Below are positions 20,522-32,146 of a stretch of 64,000 nucleotides of DNA, piece after piece. Below the pieces are notes generated by a model, which saw only the letters and a list, made by a program, of their open reading frames with translations, ran no database searches and was not told where the DNA came from. The first letter of the stretch is position 1. Each line of letters starts with the position of its first letter. The position numbers and the translations under genes were made by a program. Origin of the DNA: Branchinecta lynchi (Eukaryota > Arthropoda > Branchiopoda > Anostraca > Branchinectidae); assembly GCA_023053575.1 (NCBI GenBank), contig JAKZAP010000014.1, positions 17,634,938-17,698,937 on the forward strand, given 5' to 3'.

Positions 20522-20706
20522 GTGTATATGTCTGTAATCGTGTTCAGTTTTTAGTCAGTCAGAGAGTCTCAGTTGATAATTGTCGAGTTCTAGTGTGTTT
20601 CCTATGAAAGTGTTACGTTTTGCTTTTGTTTTGTTTCGTTTTTCTTTCCGCTTTGGAAAGTTTTTGAAATGACAGGTGATAAATAAAAAAAAAAAAAAAA
20701 AAAATA
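20522..20706 (+). other. LINE 3' UTR and poly(A) tail
   Basis: About 160 bp after the RT stop codon the sequence GATAAATAA runs into an A-tract of about 22 (to about 20704). This is the expected 3' end of a poly(A)-tailed LINE inserted on the + strand. Confidence 0.75.
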
Positions 20707-21199
20707 ACTGTGTTGGCAAGTCATTGTAAGCCAATTACCCAATTTTTAAAGGATCTCTCTTGCTTATTCTGCCTTTTATAACGTACCTAGCTTTATGGAA
20801 TCATAAGCTTCTAAAATCCCCACCTTTCACCATCGTTTCATTTTGTGCCTTTCAATTTTTAGCGCTTTTTCTGCCATGCCGACTTTTGCCCTTCACACAA
20901 CGTAAGGTTTGCCGGAATCTTGAACGTCCACCGACAACAGTTTCACACATAGGGATATGAGCATCTTCTTAGTTTCCGTCGTTTTAACCACGGCGCGTTC
21001 AGTTTTAAAATGTTTTGCGCCCAGCCGCTGCGTCGCAGAGCAGGGCTGGACAGAGTTGACAAGCACTAACAAGAAAATCGCTAAATTTAGGAGGAAAGCA
21101 ATGGTGTTTTCGAAAAACATTTATTCTGATCCATTTCATAGTGAAAAGTCCATTTCTAGTAAGAGTTCTGCTTTAACGATATAGTCGATTCATCGTACT
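20707..21199. other. Anonymous region, no gene recognised
   Basis: No domain or recurring repeat recognised; opposing 75-codon frames near 20893-21184 show no family resemblance. Confidence 0.4.
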
Positions 21200-21320
21200 A
21201 TACTACGTACTTGACCTTTCCTTTGGTCCAAAGAATCTCTATACCAAGTTTGAACAAAATATATGAACAAAATATATGAAAATATACCCTATTCTTTAAT
21301 GATACGGTCGACTATACCCC
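21200..21320 (+). repeat. Family A tail fragment
   Basis: GACCTTTCCTTTGGTCCAAA, ACCAAGTTTGAACAAAATAT and a C-rich run match the post-unit tail of family A. No units are attached. Confidence 0.55.
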
Positions 21321-21419
21321 CCCACCCCACCCCCACCAAGACCAAACACCAGGTAAATCGAAGGGTTTATAGATTTATAGCCTGTCAACCATCATTAACC
21401 TGATTCACCCTTACGACCC

Positions 21420-21578
21420 TCTGCGGACATTCTTTGTTGTTGATGCTGGTTAGATAGTTCATGTTGTTTTTAGTTTGTTTGTTCTTGTTTTTTCGTTATT
21501 TATCGTTTTGTTTCTTTCACAATACTCCGTATTCTGTGTTTTACACTTTACGGGTAATAAAGTTCATTCATTCATTCA
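21420..21578 (+). mobile_element. LINE 3' end with (ATTC)n tail
   Basis: The T-rich stretch ends TTTACGGGTAATAAAGTTCA followed by TTCATTCATTCAT. An AATAAA-like signal running into a short ATTC repeat is the usual 3' terminus of L2/CR1-group LINEs. Only the 3' UTR remains. Confidence 0.55.
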
Positions 21579-21607
21579 TAGTTTGAACCTTTACCAAGAA
21601 TTCAGCA

Positions 21608-21765
21608 CATCGGTAGGCATAAACAAGACCAAAGATTTCGATGGGATCCCAACAGTTAATATTTTTAAACTTCCTGATACAGACAATAATCGGATCTGAC
21701 AGATTTCCAGAATCCGCAAACTTGAAATGTAGTCTTGCAGATCCATTATCGAGATCCAATAGCTG
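21608..21765 (+). repeat. Family A 5' fragment
   Basis: ACAAGACCAAAGATTTCGAT then GGGATCCCAACAGTTAATAT and GATCTGACAGATTT match the first end of family A. It is truncated before the unit region. Confidence 0.6.
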
Positions 21766-21919
21766 TAATACTTTTCACCGAAAAGAATATCTGATAATTA
21801 GGTTCATTCGTAAGCTTCCGCCGATGATTCTAAACAGACTGTCCAACCAAGGCGCGAACAAAACGTTTCTCGATTCATCAGTATGTATTTCCAGTTTAAC
21901 AGTCTTCCACCAAGTTTAA

Positions 21920-22360
21920 CTGATAACTTTTTTGTCCCTGTATTTTTAAGCTCTCCTCCCCAGCTCACCAATTGGCCTTATTGCAGTTCAGCGCTCCAAG
22001 TGGATTAGTTTCTGTTAGTCCCCCGTTGCCTCATAACCATCACTTGTGTAAACGTAGTAAAAAGTCGGATCAATAGGGTGGTGGGTCACTTTCACTTTCT
22101 GCTGCGGAGACAAATGCAAAACCTCCATTACCTGGGACACAAATGACAAGTTTTCCAGTCACTAACCTGTGGATCTATTTTATCATGTCTGATCCAAGTG
22201 CTGACGATGAGGCATAGGGGGATTAACAGAAGGTAGTCCGCTTGGAAGCGCTGAACGGGAATATGGCCAATTATGGCAAAAAGAGTGAGCCGTTGACAAC
22301 AATAAAAACAAAGATGGATTCAGCATGCTTTCTTACCCCCGAACCACAACTCTAACTAGA
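21920..22360. other. Anonymous region, no gene recognised
   Basis: No coding or repeat identity seen. Confidence 0.4.
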
Positions 22361-22364
22361 CCTA

Positions 22365-22490
22365 CGTTGACTGGGCAACGTGAAGGGGTGCAGCAACCTT
22401 TGTTCGGCTTCGCCGACTAAAGTGTTGCGAGTCGCTAACGGTTAAATGCTGAATTTTTCAACCCATCGAGATTTTCAAAATGGTATGTTC
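22365..22490 (+). repeat. Two-copy interspersed repeat (partner at 48795-48905)
   Basis: CTACGTTGACTGGGCAACGT then GAAG...GCAACAACCTTTG and, about 60 bp on, TCGAGATTTTCAAAATGGTAT match 48800-48905. Identity is unknown. Confidence 0.55.
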
Positions 22491-22876
22491 CAATCTAAGA
22501 AGATTTTTTCCTGAACTAATGCCACAATCTGTACTCAGATGGCTATCCCTCAGCATTGGAAAAAACAACAACGGAATATCGGAAGTAGGGAGTTGAACTT
22601 TATCTTTCTCAATCGTAGACATCGTGACTGGTAACAGCTTTGAAAATTATCTTATGTAACCTAGTTGGTATTATAAAGCTATCCGTAACTTTTCAGGATC
22701 AAAATACCATAGGTGCCATTCTACTAATTGTTGAAAAACTATCTTGTTGTTTAACATTATCATTTATATCCGTTGCGTTAACACTTAATTCTAGGTTATA
22801 GACTACAGACCATTGCAGCATCGCATAAAAATGATCATATCATGAAAATGATAATGCTTTGGCAACCGATTCTGTA

Positions 22877-23325
22877 CACAAACTTGAAAAGTCGGAACCC
22901 CTCACCGCCGAAGATGATTATGGTATAACAGCGGATTGTTACTTCCTACTTCCAACTCCCGGACATGTCTCACAATTGGGTTCCGCCGAGTCTTTGTTTG
23001 AGTGTGTACCCTACCACTAAAGTTGTCAACCCCTGAAAGACTAACTCTAAAGTTACAGTGAACAATTCTAGCAACCAATTTCTCCTTACAAGTCCATCTC
23101 CGATAGAAATGGTACTAACTTGTCTTACCATCAAATACATCGGAAAAAAATAACAGGTACACCAACTACGAAAAGCTGCAAACCCCTTATCACCGAAGGT
23201 GATTATAGTCTAACAGCCAATGGTTGCTTACATGTCCCGTAAATGTCTCACAATTGGGATCGGCCTATTTTTGGTTTCAGTGTGTACCTTACTACTGAAG
23301 TTGTCCACCCCTCTAAACTTTTAAA
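22877..23325. repeat. Diverged tandem duplication, ~285-bp period
   Basis: CACCGCCGAAGATGATTATG with TCTCACAATTGGGTTCCGCC and AGTGTGTACCCTACCACTAA recurs about 285 bp later as CACCGAAGGTGATTATAGTC, TCTCACAATTGGGATCGGCC and AGTGTGTACCTTACTACTGA. Non-coding. Confidence 0.65.
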
Positions 23326-24099
23326 CTTTTGTATCTCATCAAGGTTTAACCAAAAAACAGATGACATATAATCTGATCTGCTCATCAAGATTATCGATTG
23401 CCAATTGCCATTGAAAAAAAATGTTCTAGCTGTATTAGATCAAAAGTTGACTTTTTTGCCATATAGGCCAACTTTCTAATATCACCACTTAGAAAGGAAC
23501 TAAGGATAATCTCTAATTTATTTAGCAATGAGAGAACTTTTAAATTTAAGTGTCTTATCTGATGCCATTCTCTACCGCAATCGAGAGCGCAAAAAAATTG
23601 AATGATGAGCTTAGCTCATTGTTTCTCTAAATTTTTCTATTTATCACTCAAAGAAGATATCTTGGCTATCGGAAAGGGCAACTGCGTAACATATTTAGCA
23701 CTTCTAGATTTTAGTCCATCTTCAATATGAAACTGGTGCCCTGCCTGCTTGCCTGCTAGAACGGAGCTTTCCACTCGAAAGCAGAAACATGATTTGATCA
23801 AAGCTTGGCTGCACAACTTCATTGCAGTTAGTCTCTCTGACATAGGCTGTATAACTCCGCTTCATTTCACATACCATAGGCTCTGGCTCGAGGACAAGCA
23901 AAAACCATCCTTTTTGGCCCCAGGCAAGAGTGGCCTAAGGTCTACACTTTCCGTACAAACCGCACAGGTTAGACCCCTTACCGCTTTCTAGTCAGAAGCT
24001 AAAGTCGGGGTACCAGGATAAAAAAAAAGAAGAAGAAAAAAACATGACGAAACAAAAGTGTTGCTCTCGCAACACAACAAACATGACAAATTGAACTCC
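23326..24099. other. Anonymous region, no gene recognised
   Basis: Opposing open frames (23637-23843 minus, 23749-23991 plus) lack domains. A small hairpin, GTGTTGC/GCAACAC, lies near 24057. Confidence 0.4.
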
Positions 24100-24222
24100 A
24101 GTTCGGCTAACTTTTACCGGATTCCGGGAGAATTGCTTGACCAGCGAGAAATAAACTAAACTTCAGATATGAGCTCAGCGCGTATTTCTGCTCCGATATC
24201 GAACCTTTAATCCACCTCGAAA
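24100..24222 (+). repeat. Single family A unit
   Basis: ACCGGATTCCGGGAGAATTG, GACCAGCGAGAAA and TCGAACCTTTAATCCACCTC make up one isolated family A unit, directly followed by a family B 5' end. Confidence 0.55.
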
Positions 24223-25662
24223 AACAAGAGCTACGAGCTCATATTTCATTTGTTACGCGTAGGTGCTGTGAGAAACGAGAAAGTAAATTTGAGCATTTTT
24301 TCGGAAATTCCGGTCCCTCCGGACACTAAAATATGCCATCTAAGGCATACGATCTCTGTACTTTCCGAGTTTTATTCAAGTCATTCCACTCGTTTAACCC
24401 CTATGGGAGCCACAACATTTCCAGGACTCCCCCTCTAACTCCCCCCACTGTGGCCGAATACGACTTGGACACAGATACTTCGCATCTCTAACATCTCCTC
24501 TTCCCGCCCATCCAGTTTAACTCGAACCAGAGCATATCTTAAAATTTCCGGTTCTCGCTTCATCCTTCTCCTACTGTGGTCGGGTCCGGTTTGGACGCCA
24601 AATGACAAATTTAGAACTTGACTCGAACCATTTGTTCGCAACCTACGGAAGTCAGTAATTTCCGGATTCTCCCTCCCTCAACTCCCCGAAAAATGGTCTG
24701 ATACAGGAACGGAAGTCTTCTTAGGGCTTTGTGTCGGGTCCTTAAGTCTATTTGGTCGGATCACTAATGTGCTTGCCAAGTCCAAGTTTGATCGTTCTTA
24801 GCATATCTGGAAGTATCCTAACTCGCAACAATCGAAATTCCGGGAAACCCCTTCGACCCCCCCCCCCCCCACAGAGCCCCGATACGATCTGGTTCTGTCA
24901 ATTCCGTATCTAGAGCTAACGCTTTTCTTCCCACCAAGTTTCATCCCGACCCCTCCACTTTAAGTGTTTCCAAAGATTCCGGTTCCCCCCTCCAACTCCA
25001 TCCCCCCCATTGTCACAGGATTCGGCCAGGAGTTAAAATGGGACATCTGAGGCACGAGGTATCTCTAAGTGTCAAGTTTCATTTAAATCAGATCACACGT
25101 TCAATAGCTGAGCTTGCCATTCCGGATTCCCCATCCCTCCACTCCCTCCACTGTTCGCCCCCCCCCTCCAGCTCCCCCAAAGTACCCGCATCTGGTCCAT
25201 TTATGTAATCCATGTATCTAGGACTTGTGCATGTTCTTCTCACCAACTTTCTTCCCGAACCCTCAACTCTGAGCGTTTCCCAAGATTTTCGGTTCCCCCT
25301 TCCAACTCCCCCCAATTTCACCGGACCCGGTCCAGATTTAGAATGGGACGTCCGAGACATGATGTCTTTCTATATATTAAGTTTCATTAAGGTCCGATCA
25401 CCCGTTCGTAAGTTAAAAATTCCTCTCTTTTCCGAATTCCCCCCTCTCTCCACGATGATGACCCCCCAGATGGTCGGATCGGGGAAGTGACTAATCCAAC
25501 CTAATCATTTGGGGTCCCTGATATGTCTGCCAAGTTTCATCGTCCTAGCTTATGTGGAAGTGCACGAACTAGCAAAACCTGGACAGACCGACCGACCGAT
25601 GGACGAACAGGAACTGAGATCGGTATATGGAACAAGGGAGAAGGGGAAGTGCCGTAAAAACG
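24223..25662 (+). mobile_element. Family B element
   Basis: It starts AAACAAGAGCTACGAGCTCA and ends GATCGGTATATGG...AGTGCCGTAAAAA. Five or more units with AAGTTTCATCCCGACCCCTC and TGGTCGGATCGGGGAAGTGA are visible, with the GACCGACCGACCGATGGACG tail. The terminal hairpin is degraded. Frames through it are proline-rich repeat artefacts. Confidence 0.78.
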
Positions 25663-25664
25663 AA

Positions 25665-26015
25665 ATTTCTACCTAATTTCCCGTTAGTGCCAGATTTCAG
25701 CTGAACTGCTTGCCCGGCAAAATAAATGTAAAAAATGGACTCAGTATGTCTACTTATTGATTTAACGTGTTTATATGGTCTCATTCGTTACCGAATTCGG
25801 TAATTCCCCTTACTTTTCTCAAGTCCGTATCTGTTCTATCGCATTCGGTCAGAACTCTGTCATATCTCGGCGAATTCCAATTCGTTACCAAATTTGGTAT
25901 TTCACCGGATTTTTCTTTAGTCCGTATCTATTGCCAGACTTGTCACATTCGGTTGTTCTAACAAGAGTTTTATTCTATTACGAAACTCGGTTGTTATACC
26001 GCTCCCGATCTGTTC
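25665..26015. repeat. Family A-like unit and ~100-bp tandem duplication
   Basis: TTCCCGTTAGTGCCAGATTT with GCTTGCCCGGCAAAATAAAT resembles a family A unit. Downstream, TTCGTTACCGAATTCGGTAA with AGTCCGTATCTGTT is repeated about 101 bp later as TTCGTTACCAAATTTGGTAT with AGTCCGTATCTATT. Confidence 0.5.
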
Positions 26016-26019
26016 CTTA

Positions 26020-26640
26020 TTTTTGGGATCCCAAAACGTAAGTGGAGGGATACCTATGACATCTCAAAAGTTGTTCGTCTGTCCGTCCGTCTGTAAGCAC
26101 GATAAATCTCGAAGGGAATGATATACTTTTAATGAAACTTGGTGGGAGGAACGTTTTGGTTAAGAGAAAGGTCGAGTTCGTAGATGGGCTTTGTAGCCCT
26201 ACATTTAGGGGTTGGGGAGGAGGTTTAAATTAATTGAAAATCAAAATACTTTTTAAACTGCTAATGAGATAGTCGATTAAGGGTTAAGAAGACATGCTGA
26301 ACACGATTACGAAAACCATTTTTCTGGACAACTAGTTGGCCCGGAATCCGGTCGAAACCGGAAAGTTTGTTAAAAGTAAAAGTTTTGTTTGAGGTTGATT
26401 AGGTGTTCGATTCGGGGGTAAGAAAGCATGTTGAACATCTATGTGAAAGTTATTGTCTACTGGTACAAGTAGTTAAGTCGGAATCCCGCCCAAACCGGAA
26501 AATTTTGTGAAAAGTAAAATTAGATGTCCGATTTAAGGGCAAGAACAGACGCTGAATTCGTATATGACAATCATTTCCTAACCGGAATTCCGGAATAACT
26601 GGAACCGGTTCGTCCGGAATCCCGATCATGCTGAGTCAGA
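26020..26640 (-). mobile_element. Family A element, minus orientation, truncated
   Basis: It begins TTTTTGGGATCCCAAAACGT, AAGTGGAGGGATACCTATGA, then the tail and units reading AACATGCTGAAC / CCGGAATCCGGTCGAAACCG. The far end with the AACAAGACC terminus is missing. Confidence 0.72.
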
Positions 26641-26820
26641 TAAAATTGGAATTGTGCTCGTGAAGTTCGATTCTGAGAGCATTGGTGTTACCACAAGGTC
26701 ACTAATTTGCAAAGGAATACAAACCCATTTCGCACTGTCAAATATAATTCGCACTCAGCTTGAACTGAAAAATTTAATGTAAAATCCTCGCTGGCTCTAA
26801 CATTTTACTATTTACAGATT

Positions 26821-27715
26821 GGCACTGTCTAGGGAACCGGGGTCCGTACTTTACATCCTACGGGCTAAGGAACCGGTAGTTCTCAAGGAAATCAATCCAT
26901 AGGAGCTACGATTCCGGGATCTGACGTCATTGACTAACGGACACTTGTATGTGCTAGCTTCCGTTCCGGTAATAATAGAAATAGCTCATGGAAACTTCGT
27001 TGTACTAGCTTCTCGTCCGGTAGTCTCATGGAATTGTGTACTCAGAAGCTAGGGAGCCGGTAGGTGATACCGGAACCTACATAATTGGAGCTTGTGTTCC
27101 GGTAGTGTCTACATGAAATATAGAACTCGCGGAACCCTAGCGCATGGGAGTTGGTTCCGTGAGTTAAAAAATATTCTCTCCGGGAATCCTAGTGTGCACT
27201 GACATGGTTACGTGAGCTCCAATTTTATTTTATTTTTTTATTTTTTTGCACTACTGGAACCCTGGCCCATAGCCATCTGTGTCCGTGAGCTAATTATTTT
27301 CAACCAAATGGTTTGTTGCTACCGGTACTTTAGCTCTGAATATATGGGTTCCGGTAGCGGGTTTCCCCATGTTATTTCATCCTATCTCTCATCAAAACTA
27401 TTCCATGAGTTCTATATCCCATGTCGACACTACCGGAACACAAGCTCCAATTATATAGTTTCCGGTATCACCTACCGGCTCCCTAGCTTCTGAGTACATA
27501 ATTCCGTGAGGCTACCAGACGAGAAGCTGGTGCGACGAAGTTTCCGTGAGCAATTTCGATTTACTACCGGAACAGGAGCCAGCACATACAAGTTTCCGTT
27601 ACTCAATGACGTCAGATCCCGGAATCGTAGCTCTTATGGTTTGATTTCCGTGCGAAGTACCGGTTCCTTAGCCCGTAGGACATAAAGTACAGCTCCCGGT
27701 TCCCTAGACAGTGCC
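26821..27715. mobile_element. MULE-like foldback element, ~400-bp arms, 9-bp TSD
   Basis: The ends are GGCACTGTCTAGGGAACCGG (26821-26840) and CCGGTTCCCTAGACAGTGCC (27696-27715), exact reverse complements. Imperfect pairing extends roughly 400 bp inward, through CTACGATTCCGGGATCTGAC and its complement and AGCTAGGGAGCCGGTAGGTG and its complement. Flanks TTACAGATT (26812-26820) and TTATAGATT (27716-27724) form a 9-bp duplication with one difference. Very long arms plus a 9-bp duplication fit the Mutator-like group. There is no transposase frame. Confidence 0.82.
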
Positions 27716-27724
27716 TTATAGATT

Positions 27725-28204
27725 AGTCTATTACTCTCTCCAACAAATAAACGTACTACAATACTAACTTACTAGAAACTGTCATTGTGATTATAATCGA
27801 TCGTGTTGCGGTCAGAAAGCGTTCGGAATCCAGCCTAAAGCCAAATCCAAATAAACACTGCTACTACGACACATAAAACTTACTAGTAACACTATTTCGG
27901 TCTTCACTTAATAAAGTCATTCAGAAGAATGATCACCCAAAAATTCAACAACTACAAAACAACTGAACGAACGAAGCAACTACGCCAACCCAGTTCCAAG
28001 AAAATTGACTCCAAGTGTTCTTCATTTCTTCGTTAGACAGACACGGTTGACATTCAAAACTAACGCCGAAAATACGCAGCAAGCCTAATGGACAAGCGCG
28101 CAGCATCTAATGGCGTAAAAGCTCTTCGTAATGTCTATTGAATGGCCGAGAGATGCCGTCTGAAAAAAGGTTGGACACAAAAACAAACCTGATGCAACAG
28201 CAGC
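27725..28204. other. Anonymous region, no gene recognised
   Basis: AT-rich; no domain or recurring repeat seen. Confidence 0.4.
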
Positions 28205-28415
28205 GCTGACTATCAAATTGATTACATGCTAGATATAGGTAAAGGAGATACGCTGAATTCACTTTTGAGGTTTTTTTTTTTTTTTCGCCCGGAACTAGTT
28301 CCGGAATTTCGCCAAAACCGGAAAATTGGCAGAAGTAAGGCAGAATCGTTTCGATCGGTTCCGTCAAAATGGATATGACTTGTAGGGGTAAACACACATG
28401 CTGAACCCATTTTGT
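28205..28415 (-). repeat. Family A partial end
   Basis: AGATACGCTGAATTC, a T-run, CCGGAACTAGTTCCGGAATT and AAATGGATATGACTTGTAGG then GGTAAACACACATGCTGAAC match the unit region adjoining the AACAAGACC end of family A in reverse. Confidence 0.6.
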
Positions 28416-28419
28416 TCCT

Positions 28420-29605
28420 AAAACGTAAGTGGAGGGATACCTATGACATCGCAAAAGTTGTCCGTCCGTCCGTCTGTTAACTCTCGGAGGGAATGAGATA
28501 TTTTGATGAAACTTTGTTTGAGGATTCTTTGGGTCAAGAGTAAGGTCGAGTTCTTCTCGAAGGGAATGAGATATTTTGATGAAACTTTGTTTGAGGATTC
28601 TTTGGGTCAAGAGTAAGGTCGAGTTCCATATATTTAGGAGGGGGTTTAAATTAAGGGGCAAGTAAATATCTTTAAACAGCTAATGTGACAGTCGATTATT
28701 GGGTAAGAAGATATGCTGAACAAGATGGTAAAAACCATTTTCTCACCGGACCAGTAGTTCGCCCGGAATCCTGCCAAATCCGGAAAATTTGTTAAAAGCA
28801 AAAGTTTTATTTGTAGTTGATTAGATTTGATTTAGGGGTAAGAAGAGATGCTGAATCCGTACATGACAATCTTTTTTTTTTACCCGGACGCATAGTTCTC
28901 CCGGAATCCGGTTGAAACCGGGAAGTTTGTCATGGGTTAAACCTTTATTTTAAGTTGGTTAGATGTTCGATATTAGGGAAAAGGAGATACGATGAATTCG
29001 TTTTTGAGCTTTGTTATTTTGTTGGATAAGTAGTTCCCGAATTCGGCAGAAACTGGAAATCTGGCAGAAGTGAGATAAGGCAGGAAGTTTCGATCAGTTT
29101 CGTCAAAACAAATATGACTTATAGTGTTAACACACATGCTGAATCCGGTTTTCTCAGATGAATAGCTATTTGGCCATAATCTGTTTCTGAATTTTTGTAG
29201 TAAAAATGCTTAAGGAGTCTGAAGAAGACAGGACCCAATTGTCTGGATGAGATATTAAATTTTTGGGCTCCCAGCGAAACCTTTGGTCTTGTTATTTGAA
29301 GTTGACTAGATGAAGGACACAGGACTAAGAAATACGCTGAATTCGTTTTTGAGCTTTATTTTTTCGCCGGACAAGTAGTTCCGGAATTCCACGGAAACCG
29401 GAAAATTGGCAGAAGTAAGGTTGGAAGTTTCGATACATGCTGAATTCATATCTGGATGATTAGCTGTTTGGCTTTAATCTATCTCTACAATTTAATAGTA
29501 AAGATATTCAAGGGGCCTGGCGAAGACTGGATCTGGCTAAGACAAGACCAAATTGTCTGGATCAGATATTGAACTTTTGGGATCCCATCGAAACCTTTGG
29601 TCTTG
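28420..29605 (-). mobile_element. Family A element(s), minus, with 73-bp duplication
   Basis: It begins CCTAAAACGTAAGTGGAGGG. The segment GAATGAGATATTTTGATGAA ... GGTCAAGAGTAAGGTCGAGT occurs twice with a 73-bp shift (28491 and 28564) and almost no differences. One end occurs at 29266-29300 (TTTTGGGCTCCCAGCGAAAC then CTTTGGTCTTGTT). A second, GGGATCCCATCGAAACCTTT then GGTCTTGTT, closes at 29605, so two truncated copies are joined. Confidence 0.72.
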
Positions 29606-29855
29606 TTCTGATGGAGCAACTTCTCGCAGACAACCGCGGTCGACAGCGTGATACACATGGAAGGTAGCAAAAGACGGCAAGTGAGAAAATCAGCGTGGGG
29701 TTAAAGGGGTTAAGAGGGGTTAAAATGTACCGTACGAAATTGGGGTCTCCGGGTTTAGAAATATATGGAGTGATTGTGAAAGTAGATTGCGTTAGTACTA
29801 AAGGTAAGACAGGTCCTTTAATGATTGCAGTACTTAGGGACAAGCACGTCTCTTG
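29606..29855. repeat. Family G, single arm
   Basis: AACTTCTCGCAGACAACCGC, ACAGCGTGATACACAT and AATGTACCGTACGAAATTGG, GGTCTCCGGGTTTAGAAATA match each arm of the palindrome at 61934-62860. The minus-strand frame sharing ISKPGDPNFVRYILTPL between the two places reflects repeat homology, not a conserved gene. Confidence 0.65.
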
Positions 29856-29908
29856 ACGTGAAAGCTATCCTACTTTCATTTGCTGTATATTCAGAATGAA
29901 TGTACTTT

Positions 29909-30168
29909 GAGCGTCTTCCATCCTACTTACCGTAGTTACTATGCATGACGTCACGAATTCTGACTTTTTGCCGTCAAGGCTGGAACGATTTTTCTATTTT
30001 CCAGCAGAATCTCGTGCCACGAGCGAATTGACCAATCACGTTACAGAGATCCGTAGTTACTACGCTGCATTTCGAGAAGGCTGGAACGGTCAGCATAGTA
30101 GCTTTTGGTGAGGTTGGAACGGAAATAGTAACTAATAGTTACTATTTGTAGAAGGGTGGAAGACGCGG
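29909..30168 (-). mobile_element. Family D MITE, diverged copy
   Basis: The ends are GAGCGTCTTCCATCC and GGGTGGAAGACGCGG; TTT lies on both sides. The interior shares ATGACGTCACGAATTCTGAC, TTTTTGCCGTCAAGGCTGGA, CGAATTGACCAATCACGTT and CATAGTAGCTTTTGGTGAGG with the other copies. Confidence 0.78.
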
Positions 30169-30169
30169 T

Positions 30170-30699
30170 TTGTATCGACTTTACCCTGGAAGAGCCTGTT
30201 TTTTCGCCAGACAGCTCTGTGGTTTAAGTTGGATCTTGGGATCGCAAAAAGGCACTTTGATCATCAGTGTTTCCACAAAATTTCGCCTGCGGCGCATTTC
30301 GCAGTCTTCACTATTCAGAAGAACGGTGCGTCATTCATGTAGTTGGACTCTCAGGCTTGGAATTTTGGTGGGCTTGAACCACATTACAAAATTTTCATGC
30401 AAAGTAGTTATTTTTGCCAGAAAAAAGGTGCGGATTCAAAAAAAAAATTCGCCAGTGGCGCTTTAATTTGTCCTGGGCACAGCCGTTAGCGACCTTATCG
30501 CTCTGGAGCAACGGCGCTCTTTGACCGCAAACTTTCAAGTCCTATTGGCAAAACTGGACGTCCCCCAAAGGGAAAAGGCTAGTGACTGACTGCGTATTTC
30601 TAAAAAAAAAATAGAACTACTCCGCTCCTCCGCTAGATACACAACGATTTTGCATCGGCAAACAGAGTTAGTCATCAAAAGTATTCAATTTCAGTTCAC
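30170..30699. other. Anonymous region, no gene recognised
   Basis: A 98-codon plus-strand frame here has no recognisable domain. No recurring repeat seen. Confidence 0.4.
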
Positions 30700-30701
30700 T
30701 T

Positions 30702-31863
30702 TTGGGATCCCAAAACGTACCTATGACATCGCAAAAGTTGTCCGTCTGTCTGTCCGTCGCACGATAACTCTTGAAGCGATCGAGATATTTTAATGAAACT
30801 TGGTGAGAGGATCCTTTGGGTCAAAGTACACGTCAAGTTCGAAGGTGGGTTCTGCAGCCACATATTTGAGGGTGGGGGAGGGGTTTCAAATGAAGGGACA
30901 AGAAAAATATTTTTTGAAAGCTATTGAGATAGTTGATTATGTGGTAAGAAGACATGCTGAGCGCGATGGTGAAAACCGTTTTTTTGTCCGACAAGTAGTT
31001 CGTCTGGAATCCGGCAAAAACCGGAAAGTTTGTTAAAAGTAAAAGTTTCATTTGAAGTTGATTAACAGTTTGATATAGGGGTAAGAAGACATGCTGAACA
31101 CGATGGTGAAAACCATTTTCTCGCTGGACATGTAGTTCGTCCGGAATCCGTGAAAAACCGGAAAGTTGGTTAAAAGAAAATGTTTCATTTGAAGTTGATT
31201 ATATGTTTGATTTAGGGGTAAGAAGACATGTTGAGCATGATGGTGAAAATCATTTTCTCGCCGGACAAGTAGTTCGTCCGGAATCCGGCAAAACCGGAAA
31301 GTTTGTTAAAAGTAAAAGTTTTGTTTGAAGTTGATTAAATGTTTGAAAAAAACATTTTCCCGCCGGACAACTAGCTCGCCTGGAATCTGGCCAAAACCGG
31401 AAAATATGTTAAAAACAAAAGTTTTATCTGAAGTTGATTAGTAGGAAGAGACGCTGAGTCTGTATATGACAATCATTTTTACCCGGACATATAATTAGTC
31501 CTGATCCGGTTGTACCTGCATTTTTTTGTAAGTCAAAGTTTTATTTCAAGTTGATTAGATGTTCTTGATAGGGATAAGGAGATATGCTGGATTCGTTTCT
31601 GAATTTTATTTTTTTGCTGGACTAGTAGTTCGCTCGGAATTCGGGCGAAACCGCAAATTTGGCAGAAGTAAAGCAGGAAGTTTCGGTCAGTATCGTCAAA
31701 ATAGATATTGCTTAGAGAGGTATAGATAGATAGATAGATAGAATATCTGAACTCGGTTTTCTCCGATGATTAGCCTATATAAGATTGGATCTGGCGAAGA
31801 CAAGACCCAATTGTCTGGATCAAATCTTAGATTTTTGGGATCCCATCGACACCTTTGGTCTTG
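30702..31863 (-). mobile_element. Family A element, minus, both ends present
   Basis: It begins TTTTGGGATCCCAAAACGTA and ends TTTTTGGGATCCCATCGACA then CCTTTGGTCTTGTT. Six units with GACAAGTAGTTCGTCCGGAA, TCCGGCAAAAACCGGAAAGT and GTTAAAAGTAAAAGTTT are readable, together with an (ATAG)n microsatellite at 31720-31743. This is one of the best reference copies. Confidence 0.8.
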
Positions 31864-32144
31864 TTACTTTTCTCACCGAAAGGAATTGATTAAAAATCAT
31901 GTTGAGCACAATTCAGTAAGACAAGACAGGAATCAGGAGATTACCGGGAGAGAATTACGGTCGGAAGATTTTCTACAACTTCGGGAGATCTCTCGATAAA
32001 TCGGGAAGAGTGGAAGCGTGGAACGAGGAGTTAAAGCATGAGGTCACACCTATATTTTACTCCAGGACACGAAAAATTGTAGTTTATTCTTTTCGTTGAG
32101 AGCCAACCGGCTAGCGAGGCTCCGGTCGCGTTTACATTTATATT
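31864..32144. other. Anonymous spacer
   Basis: Nothing recognised between two family A copies. Confidence 0.4.
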
Positions 32145-32146
32145 TT

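Noticed and set aside
29562..29843. Conserved peptide ISKPGDPNFVRYILTPL as a conserved gene shared with 62174-62380
   Set aside because: Both are the family G repeat; the DNA is conserved equally in non-coding portions and on both arms of a palindrome.
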